A stretch of 11,818 bases of DNA from the NCBI GenBank assembly GCA_002433335.1, contig DJHY01000136.1, positions 1 through 11,818 on the forward strand, in the 5' to 3' direction. The position numbers and the translations under genes are program-made. Positions 1 through 5,229 of the stretch are shown piece after piece; the stretch's first letter is position 1, and each line of letters opens with the position of its first letter. The notes below the pieces were generated by a model that did not search any database, was not told the DNA's origin, and was given only the letters and a program-made list of their open reading frames with translations. The stretch comes from Rhodospirillaceae bacterium UBA6608. GTDB lineage: Bacteria; Pseudomonadota; Alphaproteobacteria; Rhodospirillales_A; Casp-alpha2.

Positions 1-735
1 GCCCAGGTCGCCACGCGCCACCATGATGGCGTCGGACAAGTGGACGATTTCTTCCAGATGCTCCAAGGCGGCGGGTTTTTCCAGCTTGGACATAATCGCG
101 GCCCGGCCGGCGACCAACTTGCGCGCCTCGGCCAGATCCTCGGGCCGCTGCACGAACGACAGCGCAACCCACTCGACCCCCAGGTCCAACCCGAAGCGCA
201 GATCGTCGCGGTCTTTCTTGGTCAGGGGCGAGACGTCCAGGATCACGCTGGGCACGTTGACGCCCTTGTGATTCGACAAGGGGCCGCCGATCACGACTTC
301 GGTGTCGGCATGCTCTGGCGAGCATTCCAGAACTTTCAAGCGAATGCGCCCGTCGTCCAGTAACAGATCCGAGCCCGGCTCCAAGGCCGCGAAGATTTCC
401 GGGTGAGGTAGCGGGGCGCGTTGGGCGTTCCCCGGCGTTTTATCCAGGTCCAGCCGGAACTTGTTCCCGACGACCAGGTCGCACGAGCCGCCTTCGATGT
501 CTCCGACACGAAGCTTCGGACCTTGCAGGTCCAACAGGATGCCGACCGGGCGGTGGTATTTGCGCTCCAGCGACCGGACGATCCCATGAATTTTCTGATG
601 ATCGGCGTGTGTTCCGTGGGAAAAATTCATACGGAATACGTCGACCCCGGCCTCGAACAGCTTTTCGATGCCTTCCTGGCTGGCCGTTGCGGGTCCCAGG
701 GTCGCGACGATCTTGGCGCGGCGTTCACGTTTCAT
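1..735 (-). CDS. pyk: Pyruvate kinase, N-terminal part (runs off left edge)
   Basis: Pyruvate kinase makes pyruvate and ATP from phosphoenolpyruvate and ADP, the last step of glycolysis, in the cytoplasm. The minus strand from 735 reads 245 uninterrupted codons to the window edge. Visible family motifs are the start (KIVATLGPAT, residues 8-17), the substrate and metal loop RMNFSHG (35-41) with the usual Arg, Asn and Ser, the strand LLDLQGPKLRVG (67-78), SKLEKP (216-221) whose K217 and E219 match the catalytic Lys and metal-binding Glu, and IMVARGDLG at the edge (237-245). About half of a typical 470-480 residue enzyme is present; the allosteric C-terminal domain is outside the window. The start ATG has AGGAGAGG upstream on the minus strand with a long spacing of about 13 bases, and no nearer start codon fits better. 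The gene diverges from the gene at 1086. Identification is firm. Confidence 0.97.
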   Translation of the reverse strand, partial: MKRERRAKIVATLGPATASQEGIEKLFEAGVDVFRMNFSHGTHADHQKIHGIVRSLERKYHRPVGILLDLQGPKLRVGDIEGGSCDLVVGNKFRLDLDKTPGNAQRAPLPHPEIFAALEPGSDLLLDDGRIRLKVLECSPEHADTEVVIGGPLSNHKGVNVPSVILDVSPLTKKDRDDLRFGLDLGVEWVALSFVQRPEDLAEARKLVAGRAAIMSKLEKPAALEHLEEIVHLSDAIMVARGDLG

Positions 736-798
736 GACGGGGGCTCAACCTCTCCTAGTATCGACACCGTCCCTGCTCCATAAGCCTTAAGCCCAAAT

Positions 799-824
799 GA
801 GAATAAACTCACGTAAATATTCTC
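799..824. promoter_or_regulatory. Inverted repeat 7-12-7, possible operator
   Basis: GAGAATA (799-805) and TATTCTC (818-824) are perfect reverse complements separated by 12 bases. The dyad sits in AT-rich DNA about 65 bases upstream of the pyk start. It overlaps both elements of the candidate pyk promoter, as expected for a repressor site. The geometry and overlap are seen; a role as a binding site is inferred and no regulator is identified. Confidence 0.4.
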
Positions 825-828
825 TGAA
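800..828 (-). promoter_or_regulatory. Candidate pyk promoter
   Basis: Read on the minus strand, TTCAGA (828-823, four of six to the -35 consensus) and TATTCT (805-800, four of six to the -10 consensus) are separated by exactly 17 bases. A transcript starting just downstream would have a leader of roughly 55-60 bases before the pyk ATG at 735. The match is moderate and alphaproteobacterial promoters are degenerate, so this is only a candidate. Confidence 0.35.
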
Positions 829-1074
829 ATCTCGCCATGGACCCCTGTTCGGCGGAAATAAGCGCTTTTGAGGCAACCACATACCACCACACGGCTTGCG
901 CACCCGCTGCTAGATTAGGTAGGTATTAACCAATTTCGTGGCACTTAATAAGGACCGGAACGATCCGGTTTTGCGGATTCCAGTCCTGGTCGATTCTAGG
1001 CTGCGGATTTTTAGGGCACGTTGTTTTTTTGGGAAGCGGGACGCCGAGACGGTTTTGGGAACCTTTGGCGGCCC

Positions 1075-1079
1075 AGGGG
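1075..1079 (+). promoter_or_regulatory. Ribosome binding site deciding a TTG start
   Basis: AGGGG ends 6 bases before the TTG at 1086. No ATG or GTG at a comparable position fits the reading frame, so this site supports TTG initiation of the 434-aa protein. Confidence 0.6.
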
Positions 1080-1085
1080 TAGAAT

Positions 1086-2390
1086 TTGAGCACGCAAAGC
1101 ATTCTCGCGGCGCTGGCCGGGTTATCGCCTGACAATACGGACAAGGCGACACTGATGGCTGCCGTGGACGACGCCGTAAAGGGGATCGTCCAGGAACTGG
1201 ACGCGCACGCGGGCGGCAAGGTCGCGCCCGACGTGGTTCAGGCGACGCAGGCGACGCTGTCGTTCCTGGAAGCCTGCAGCCAACTCAAGGACCCGGAATT
1301 CACCCAGCGCGCGCGTATTCGCGCGTCGGAATTGCTCGAAGCCTACGGCAAGGTCAGCCCCGGCGCCAACGACGATGCCCCGCGCAAGAAAAAGCGGCGC
1401 AAGAAACGCCCGCCAGGCGCCGACGCCAAGCCGGCCAAGGGGGCCAAAGGCGCCAAAGGAAAACCCGCCGCCCAGAAACCCGCTCAGAAACCGGCGCGGA
1501 ACTCGAAGCCTTGGGAAGAGACGCCTTTCACCGAGGCCTTTACCAAGAACCTGTGCAAGTACCTGCGCAAGCGCGCCATGCTGTGGTATGTGCCGCAGCA
1601 CACCCTGACCCCGACGCCGTTCCCATTGTCGACCCGGTTCGGCGACAACTTGGAAAAAGCGCTGCAAGAACACTTCATGCATCGGTTCTTTACCAACCGG
1701 CGCATCATGGTCTTGGAAGACGAACTGAAACCGCGCAATTACGAAGAAAGCGCGTTCGTCGAAGTCTTCGACAAGCCGAAAAAATCAAACCCCGTGCGGA
1801 CGATCTGGGAAGACGGCCTGGCCGATATCCAGGGCCTTTTGTCCGACGAAAAACCGCAGGCGCAAAAAGCCGTCCAGACCAAGACCACGGTCAAGAAAAC
1901 CGGTGGATTCCTGGGGTTCTTCCAAAAGGAAGAAAAAGTCGTCGAACGCAAGACCGAAGCCGATACCGGCGAGTTGGATCACGCCAAGGGTTTTTGGAAT
2001 ACCATCGCCGGGCCGGAAGTCACCTATAGCGCGCCGCTGATGGAAGACTTCATCTTCTTCAAATCGCTGTTCGAGTACTACCCCAGCCAGGTCGAGGAAG
2101 AGCAGCAGGCGGTCAAGCAGATGCTGCAGCAGGAATATGGCTCGAACCAGGCCCGCGAGGGTGCTGCCCGCGACCACCTGAACGCCCTGATCAAGGAAAC
2201 CGCCCCCTGTTCCGGCGAATTGACGGCCCTGTGGGTCTATCTCACCGCCAAGGACGCGTTCGGCTACAACGTCTTCAAATCCTTTACCTCGAGCCACGGC
2301 ACGACCCCGGCCCAACGCAAGCGCGCCCTGCCCTATTTCCTGCGTTGGATTCCCGACTTCACGGAACAGGAAGCCCCGAGCCGCCTGTAA
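1086..2390 (+). CDS. Unrecognised 434-aa soluble protein with a very basic linker
   Basis: I do not recognise a family. The frame is open for 434 codons, starts with TTG behind a good AGGGG site, and has the same codon bias as its neighbours, so it is very likely a real gene. Residues 1-90 look like a helical domain. Residues 100-108 (RKKKRRKKR) begin a Lys/Ala/Pro/Gly-rich linker to about 140, with three AKG repeats and KPAQKPA repeats. A second domain, 142-250, is rich in aromatic residues (LWYVPQHTLTPTPFPLSTRF at 166-185). Another charged low-complexity segment follows (252-295, with GGFLGFFQKEE). A C-terminal helical domain spans about 300-430 (FFKSLFEYYP, ALWVYLTAKDAFGYNVF, PYFLRWIPDF). 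There is no signal peptide or membrane segment. The basic linker suggests binding to nucleic acid or another polyanion, which is inference only. The C-terminus is followed by a small UUCG hairpin. Confidence 0.85.
   Translation: MSTQSILAALAGLSPDNTDKATLMAAVDDAVKGIVQELDAHAGGKVAPDVVQATQATLSFLEACSQLKDPEFTQRARIRASELLEAYGKVSPGANDDAPRKKKRRKKRPPGADAKPAKGAKGAKGKPAAQKPAQKPARNSKPWEETPFTEAFTKNLCKYLRKRAMLWYVPQHTLTPTPFPLSTRFGDNLEKALQEHFMHRFFTNRRIMVLEDELKPRNYEESAFVEVFDKPKKSNPVRTIWEDGLADIQGLLSDEKPQAQKAVQTKTTVKKTGGFLGFFQKEEKVVERKTEADTGELDHAKGFWNTIAGPEVTYSAPLMEDFIFFKSLFEYYPSQVEEEQQAVKQMLQQEYGSNQAREGAARDHLNALIKETAPCSGELTALWVYLTAKDAFGYNVFKSFTSSHGTTPAQRKRALPYFLRWIPDFTEQEAPSRL
1434..1460 (+). repeat. Three 9-base units encoding Ala-Lys-Gly
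   Basis: GCCAAGGGG, GCCAAAGGC and GCCAAAGGA follow one another in frame and encode AKG three times (residues 117-125) in the basic linker of the 434-aa protein. Such units can vary in copy number between strains by slippage. That is a general expectation and is not shown here. Confidence 0.6.
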
Positions 2391-2395
2391 CTGGC

Positions 2396-2411
2396 GGGCT
2401 TCGGCCCTTTT
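2396..2411 (+). terminator. Short UUCG hairpin with T run, possible weak terminator
   Basis: GGGC (2396-2399), loop TTCG, GCCC (2404-2407), then TTTT. The stem is only 4 base pairs, but the C(UUCG)G tetraloop is unusually stable. It lies 5 bases after the stop codon of the 434-aa gene. It may give partial termination before the next gene. Confidence 0.35.
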
Positions 2412-2422
2412 ACGTTAACCCT

Positions 2423-2452
2423 TTGTCAGCGCCCGGGCCGGTAGGATATTCT
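2423..2452 (+). promoter_or_regulatory. Candidate promoter of the 120-aa gene
   Basis: TTGTCA (2423-2428, five of six to the -35 consensus) is followed after 18 bases by TATTCT (2447-2452, four of six to the -10 consensus). It lies just after the UUCG hairpin and about 45 bases before the ATG at 2499. It would allow the 120-aa gene and meaB to be transcribed separately from the gene upstream. Confidence 0.3.
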
Positions 2453-2498
2453 GGCTGCCGTCGCCCCGATTTGGGCGGCGCCCCGAAAAGGTCGAGGC

Positions 2499-2861
2499 AT
2501 GTTCAAGAAAGTCGTTTCCAAGGCCCTGTTGTCCGTCGTCATGGACAAAAAAGCGCGCTCCAAGCTGGACGCCGCCAAGGCGCGTGCCGAACAGACGCCC
2601 GCGGCAACGGCCGCGGAACCTCAGCCCGCCAGTTCCGAGGAACTGCGCGCCGCCGCGCGCCAAGCCCTGGACCAGGCGGAGAAGGAATTGGCATCCAAGC
2701 CGAAGCCGACCGCCGACCGCAAGGCCCTGATCCAACAGGCCTTGGCCGTGCGTAAAAAGCAGACGACCTTGCTCGACGAATTGGGGCCGGACCAGAAATT
2801 GAAATTGCAGGCCATGGCGCTGGAAGCCTTCGGCCTTGATCCCACCAAGAGCGGCCGCTAA
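2499..2861 (+). CDS. Unrecognised small basic helical protein, 120 aa
   Basis: I do not recognise a family. The frame starts with ATG, preceded by AAAAGG at about 7 bases. The protein has no signal peptide or membrane span. The N-terminus (MFKKVVSKALLSVVMDKKAR) could form an amphipathic helix. An Ala/Pro/Glu-rich spacer follows (30-47). Residues 48-66 and 71-93 are charged, probably helical stretches (EELRAAARQALDQAEKELA; RKALIQQALAVRKKQ). The end, LLDELGPDQKLKLQAMALEAFGLDP (split as LLDELGPDQKL 91-101 and QAMALEAFGLDP 104-115), looks like the part most likely to be conserved. Its stop codon lies in the loop of a GC hairpin 17 bases before the meaB start, so the two are probably co-transcribed. 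Codon bias matches its neighbours. A function cannot be given. Confidence 0.8.
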   Translation: MFKKVVSKALLSVVMDKKARSKLDAAKARAEQTPAATAAEPQPASSEELRAAARQALDQAEKELASKPKPTADRKALIQQALAVRKKQTTLLDELGPDQKLKLQAMALEAFGLDPTKSGR

Positions 2862-2869
2862 CGCGGCCG
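2852..2869 (+). repeat. Perfect 7-bp hairpin at the 120-aa stop, just before meaB
   Basis: CGGCCGC (2852-2858), loop TAAC carrying the stop codon of the upstream gene, and GCGGCCG (2863-2869) form a perfect 7-base-pair stem. It ends 9 bases before the meaB TTG. No T run follows, so it is not a standard intrinsic terminator. It occupies the place where a ribosome binding site would be expected. Confidence 0.5.
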
Positions 2870-2878
2870 ACCCGTCCT

Positions 2879-3898
2879 TTGAGCACTGATATCGATACCA
2901 CCACCATCGAGGCCACGGCCCGCGAGCTGGGCGCCAAGGTCGCCGCCGGTGACGTCCGCGCCCTGGCCCGCGCCATCACCCTTTTGGAATCCGGCCGCGC
3001 CGATCACCGCGTTCAGGCCGAAGCCCTTGTCCGCGCCATGCTGCCGGCATCCGGAAAATCGATCCGCATCGGCATCACCGGTGTTCCCGGGGTCGGCAAG
3101 TCCACGTTTATCGAGGCGTTTGGCCTGTCCCTGGTCGAACGCGGCCACCGGGTCGCGGTTCTGGCCGTCGACCCGACCAGCCCGCGTTCCGGCGGCTCGA
3201 TCCTGGGTGACAAGACCCGCATGGAGAAGCTGGCGCGCGAACGCAACGCCTTCATCCGCCCGTCTCCGTCGGGCGGAACCTTGGGCGGCGTCGCCCGGCG
3301 CACGCGAGAAGCGATTATCGCGGTCGAAGCCGCCGGATATGACGTCGTGCTGATCGAAACCGTCGGCGTGGGGCAGTCTGAAACGGCGGTCAAAGACTTG
3401 GTCGATATGTTCCTGCTGCTGCTGACGCCCGGCGGCGGCGATGATCTGCAGGGTATCAAGAAAGGCATCGTCGAGATGGCCGACTTGATCGTCGTCAACA
3501 AGGCCGACGGCGATCTGGCCGCGGCGGCGGAACGGGCGCGCCGGGATTACGCCTCGGCCCTGCATCTGCTTCGCCCCGAAAACGCGGACTGGGTTCCGAC
3601 CGTGGTCAAATGCTCGGCCCTGAGCGGCACCGGCCTAGACGATATCTGGAAATCGGTCGAAGAATACCGCGATGCGACCCGCGAATCCGGTCGTTTCGAA
3701 CGCCGCCGCGCCGAACAGGCCCGGGCCTGGATGTGGAACGAAGTCAGTGAAACCATGTTGACGCAGTTGCAGGCTGCGCCCGCCGTGCAAAAGGCCCTAA
3801 GCGACCTGGAACCCGCTGTGGAACAGGGCGCCGTAGGCCCGAGCGAGGCCGCGCGGCGCATCCTGGCCGCGTATTCCGGGACGACGTCCAAGGACTGA
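2879..3898 (+). CDS. meaB: Methylmalonyl-CoA mutase-associated GTPase MeaB (ArgK family)
   Basis: MeaB is a cytoplasmic G3E-family GTPase. It escorts cobalamin to methylmalonyl-CoA mutase and protects the enzyme from inactivation, within propionyl-CoA metabolism. At 339 aa it has the usual length. Visible motifs are an N-terminal helical region ending in RAITLLES, Walker A GVPGVGKST (68-76), the family segment VDPTSPRSGGSILGDKTRM (98-115, with the metal-binding Asp), ETVGVGQSE (160-168), base-specificity motif NKAD (207-210) and SALSG (246-250). A C-terminal helical region (about 275-337) probably makes the dimer arm. The start is TTG; no ATG or GTG fits in frame before residue 53, and Walker A would be too close to the end if a later start were used. 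A clear ribosome binding site is missing, so translation may depend on the gene upstream. No mutase gene lies in the window. Confidence 0.95.
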   Translation: MSTDIDTTTIEATARELGAKVAAGDVRALARAITLLESGRADHRVQAEALVRAMLPASGKSIRIGITGVPGVGKSTFIEAFGLSLVERGHRVAVLAVDPTSPRSGGSILGDKTRMEKLARERNAFIRPSPSGGTLGGVARRTREAIIAVEAAGYDVVLIETVGVGQSETAVKDLVDMFLLLLTPGGGDDLQGIKKGIVEMADLIVVNKADGDLAAAAERARRDYASALHLLRPENADWVPTVVKCSALSGTGLDDIWKSVEEYRDATRESGRFERRRAEQARAWMWNEVSETMLTQLQAAPAVQKALSDLEPAVEQGAVGPSEAARRILAAYSGTTSKD

Positions 3899-3919
3899 AA
3901 AAGCGCCTAAACATATGGA

Positions 3920-3939
3920 TTTTCCGGTCTTTTCCGGTA
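3920..3939 (+). repeat. Tandem 10-base repeat upstream of cheZ
   Basis: TTTTCCGGTC (3920-3929) is followed directly by TTTTCCGGTA (3930-3939) in the 81-base gap between meaB and cheZ. A 10-base period puts both copies on the same face of the helix. A regulator site is possible, but only the repeat itself is seen. Confidence 0.5.
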
Positions 3940-3979
3940 CCATGCGGCAGATTGAGAATTTTGAACAAGCCAGAGGCGG

Positions 3980-4522
3980 ATGGTTCGACGCATGGAAACC
4001 AAAGAAGAACTGGAACTGCTGCAAGCGGAAATCCTGAACCTGTTCAACTATATCCAGCGGGTTCGCAAGGAAGTCGCGGCCATCACCCGCTCCGACGAAG
4101 GCAACGGCCGGTTCGACAATATGTCGGACCAATTGGACGCCATCGTCCAAGCCACGGAAGACGCCACCAATTCGATCATGGAAGTGGTCGAACAGGACGC
4201 CGAGACCATCCAGGAAATTCGCGGTAAAACCGAAGACCCGGAAATCCTGGGCCTGCTTGACCGCCTGGATAACAACCAATCCAACATCTTCCAGGCCTGC
4301 ACCTTCCAGGACATCACCGGCCAGCGCGTGACCAAGATCGCCCGATCGGTGACCTATGTCGAATCACGCGTCAATTCGCTGATCGAAATCTTTGGCAAAG
4401 AACATCTGGAAAACGTCGAGGTCGAAGTCGAAGACAAGACCGAGGACGAAAAGCTGCTGCAAGGCCCGCAGCTTTCCGGCCAGGGCGTGACCCAGGACGA
4501 AATCGACAAACTGTTCGATTAA
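3980..4522 (+). CDS. cheZ: Chemotaxis protein phosphatase CheZ
   Basis: CheZ speeds dephosphorylation of CheY-P, resetting the flagellar motor signal; it is cytoplasmic and works as a dimeric long four-helix bundle. Visible features are long charged helices (residues 5-35 and 48-80), the catalytic segment ACTFQDITGQR (106-116), in which D111 and Q115 correspond to the Asp and catalytic Gln of E. coli CheZ (FQDLTGQ), then an acidic linker (143-158). The end is LLQGPQ followed by the CheY-docking tail TQDEIDKLFD (171-180), matching the E. coli pattern LLNGPQ ... SQDQVDDLLD. At 180 aa it is somewhat shorter than the enterobacterial protein (214). Two starts are possible: ATG at 3980, 3 bases after AGAGG, or ATG at 3992 (METKEEL), better spaced from GGCGGA. 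I give the longer form. No other chemotaxis gene is next to it. Confidence 0.92.
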   Translation: MVRRMETKEELELLQAEILNLFNYIQRVRKEVAAITRSDEGNGRFDNMSDQLDAIVQATEDATNSIMEVVEQDAETIQEIRGKTEDPEILGLLDRLDNNQSNIFQACTFQDITGQRVTKIARSVTYVESRVNSLIEIFGKEHLENVEVEVEDKTEDEKLLQGPQLSGQGVTQDEIDKLFD

Positions 4523-4549
4523 CCCATCACTTTCACCGGATCAGGGGGG

Positions 4550-4568
4550 TTCGGGCCAAAGGCCCGGA
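4550..4568 (+). repeat. Hairpin after cheZ without a T run
   Basis: CGGGCC (4552-4557), loop AAA, GGCCCG (4561-4566), extendable by a T-G and a T-A pair to 4550-4568. It lies 28 bases after the cheZ stop and before the cyclophilin gene. No T run follows, so it might stabilise an RNA end or act with Rho rather than terminate by itself. Confidence 0.4.
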
Positions 4569-4626
4569 CAAACGACAATATGAACCATCCGACCCGTAAC
4601 CGAGGAACCTTAGGGAGCCCGACCCC

Positions 4627-5166
4627 ATGCGACGACTGTTACCGCTATTCGCTGCCCTCGCCTTCTTGCTGGGGGGCGCTGTGATGAACGAAGCGGAAGC
4701 TCTGGACCTGGAAAACACCCTCTACATGGACACCACGCAAGGCCGCGTGGTGATCGCCCTGCGCCCCGACCTGGCGCCCAAGCACGTGGCGCGGATCAAG
4801 GAACTGACCCGCGAAGGCTTTTACGACGGCACCGTGTTTCACCGCGTGATCGGCGGCTTCATGGCCCAAGGCGGCGATCCGACCGGCACCGGCATGGGCG
4901 GCAGCGGCAAGAACCTGGCCGCGGAATTCACCGACGAGCCGTTCAAACGCGGCACCGTCGGCATGGCCCGCGCCATGAACCCGGACAGCGCCGACAGCCA
5001 GTTCTTCATCTGCTTTGCGCGCACCGCGCACCTCGACGGGCAGTACACCGTCTGGGGCGAAGTCGTAGAAGGCATGAAGTTCGTCGGCCAGTTGGAACGA
5101 GGCGAGCCGCCTGCCAACCCGGACAAGATCGTCAAGATGCAGGTCGCAGCCGACGCGGACAAATAA
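4627..5166 (+). CDS. Exported cyclophilin-type peptidyl-prolyl cis-trans isomerase
   Basis: The enzyme catalyses cis-trans isomerisation of X-Pro bonds to help proteins fold, probably in the periplasm. The 179-aa product starts with a signal peptide: MRR, hydrophobic LLPLFAALAFLLGGAV (4-19), and a likely cut after AEA (23-25). The cyclophilin core follows. FHRVIGGFMAQGGD (71-84) carries the catalytic Arg73 and the Phe and Gln of the active site. Next come GTVGMARA (109-116), SQFFICF (124-130) and AHLDGQYTVWGEV (134-146). The residue matching Trp121 of human CypA is His, as in many bacterial members, so low cyclosporin affinity would be expected. The ATG has AGGGAG 9 bases upstream. A strong terminator follows. 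It resembles PpiA/PpiB, but I give no symbol because paralogues are common. Confidence 0.95.
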   Translation: MRRLLPLFAALAFLLGGAVMNEAEALDLENTLYMDTTQGRVVIALRPDLAPKHVARIKELTREGFYDGTVFHRVIGGFMAQGGDPTGTGMGGSGKNLAAEFTDEPFKRGTVGMARAMNPDSADSQFFICFARTAHLDGQYTVWGEVVEGMKFVGQLERGEPPANPDKIVKMQVAADADK

Positions 5167-5193
5167 CCGCTTCGGTTCCTGCGAGACCAAACG

Positions 5194-5223
5194 AAACCCC
5201 GGCCTCCCTGGCCGGGGTTTTTT
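5194..5223. terminator. Strong bidirectional intrinsic terminator
   Basis: AAACCCCGGCC (5194-5204), loop TCCCT, GGCCGGGGTTT (5210-5220) and three more T form an 11-base-pair stem with a T run of six on the plus strand. On the minus strand the same stem ends in TTTCGTTT. It sits between the ends of the convergent cyclophilin gene (5166) and VWA gene (5230) and should stop both transcripts. Confidence 0.9.
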
Positions 5224-5229
5224 GTTTCG

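Larger units (their letters stand above)
736..1085. other. 350-base divergent intergenic region, AT-richer than its surroundings
   Basis: This is the longest gene-free stretch in the window, lying between the divergent pyk and the gene at 1086. It is visibly richer in A and T than the flanking genes. It contains a 7-base inverted repeat at 799-824 over a candidate pyk promoter, a small hairpin ACCGG-6-CCGGT at 954-969 followed by four T, a run of seven T at 1024-1030, and a 9-base direct repeat TTTTGGGAA at 1027-1035 and 1053-1061. I see no convincing promoter for the rightward gene and no tRNA or recognisable small RNA. Short open frames here have no family resemblance or good ribosome binding sites. 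Confidence 0.6.

Noticed and set aside
336..587. Minus-strand open frame inside the pyk region
   Set aside because: It lies in another frame of the pyk coding sequence, which reads through without interruption with clear motifs.
941..956. TGGCAC as a possible sigma-54 promoter half
   Set aside because: The required GC element at the right spacing is missing.
954..972. Hairpin ACCGG-6-CCGGT followed by TTTT as a terminator
   Set aside because: The stem is only 5 base pairs, the T run is short and no gene ends nearby, so I list it only as part of the intergenic description.
985..1015. GGTCGATTCTAGG resembling a tRNA T-arm
   Set aside because: No matching acceptor stem, D-arm or anticodon arm can be built around it.
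910..1219. Short open frames across the intergenic region and the start of the 434-aa gene
   Set aside because: They overlap one another, have no convincing ribosome binding sites and show no family resemblance.
1380..1500. Lys/Arg-rich segment as a sign of a frameshift
   Set aside because: The frame continues into well-structured sequence on both sides with the same codon bias, so the basic linker is genuine.
4645..5190. Long minus-strand open frame over the cyclophilin gene
   Set aside because: It is the antisense of a clearly identified gene and runs across the codons in a composition typical of GC-rich shadow frames.
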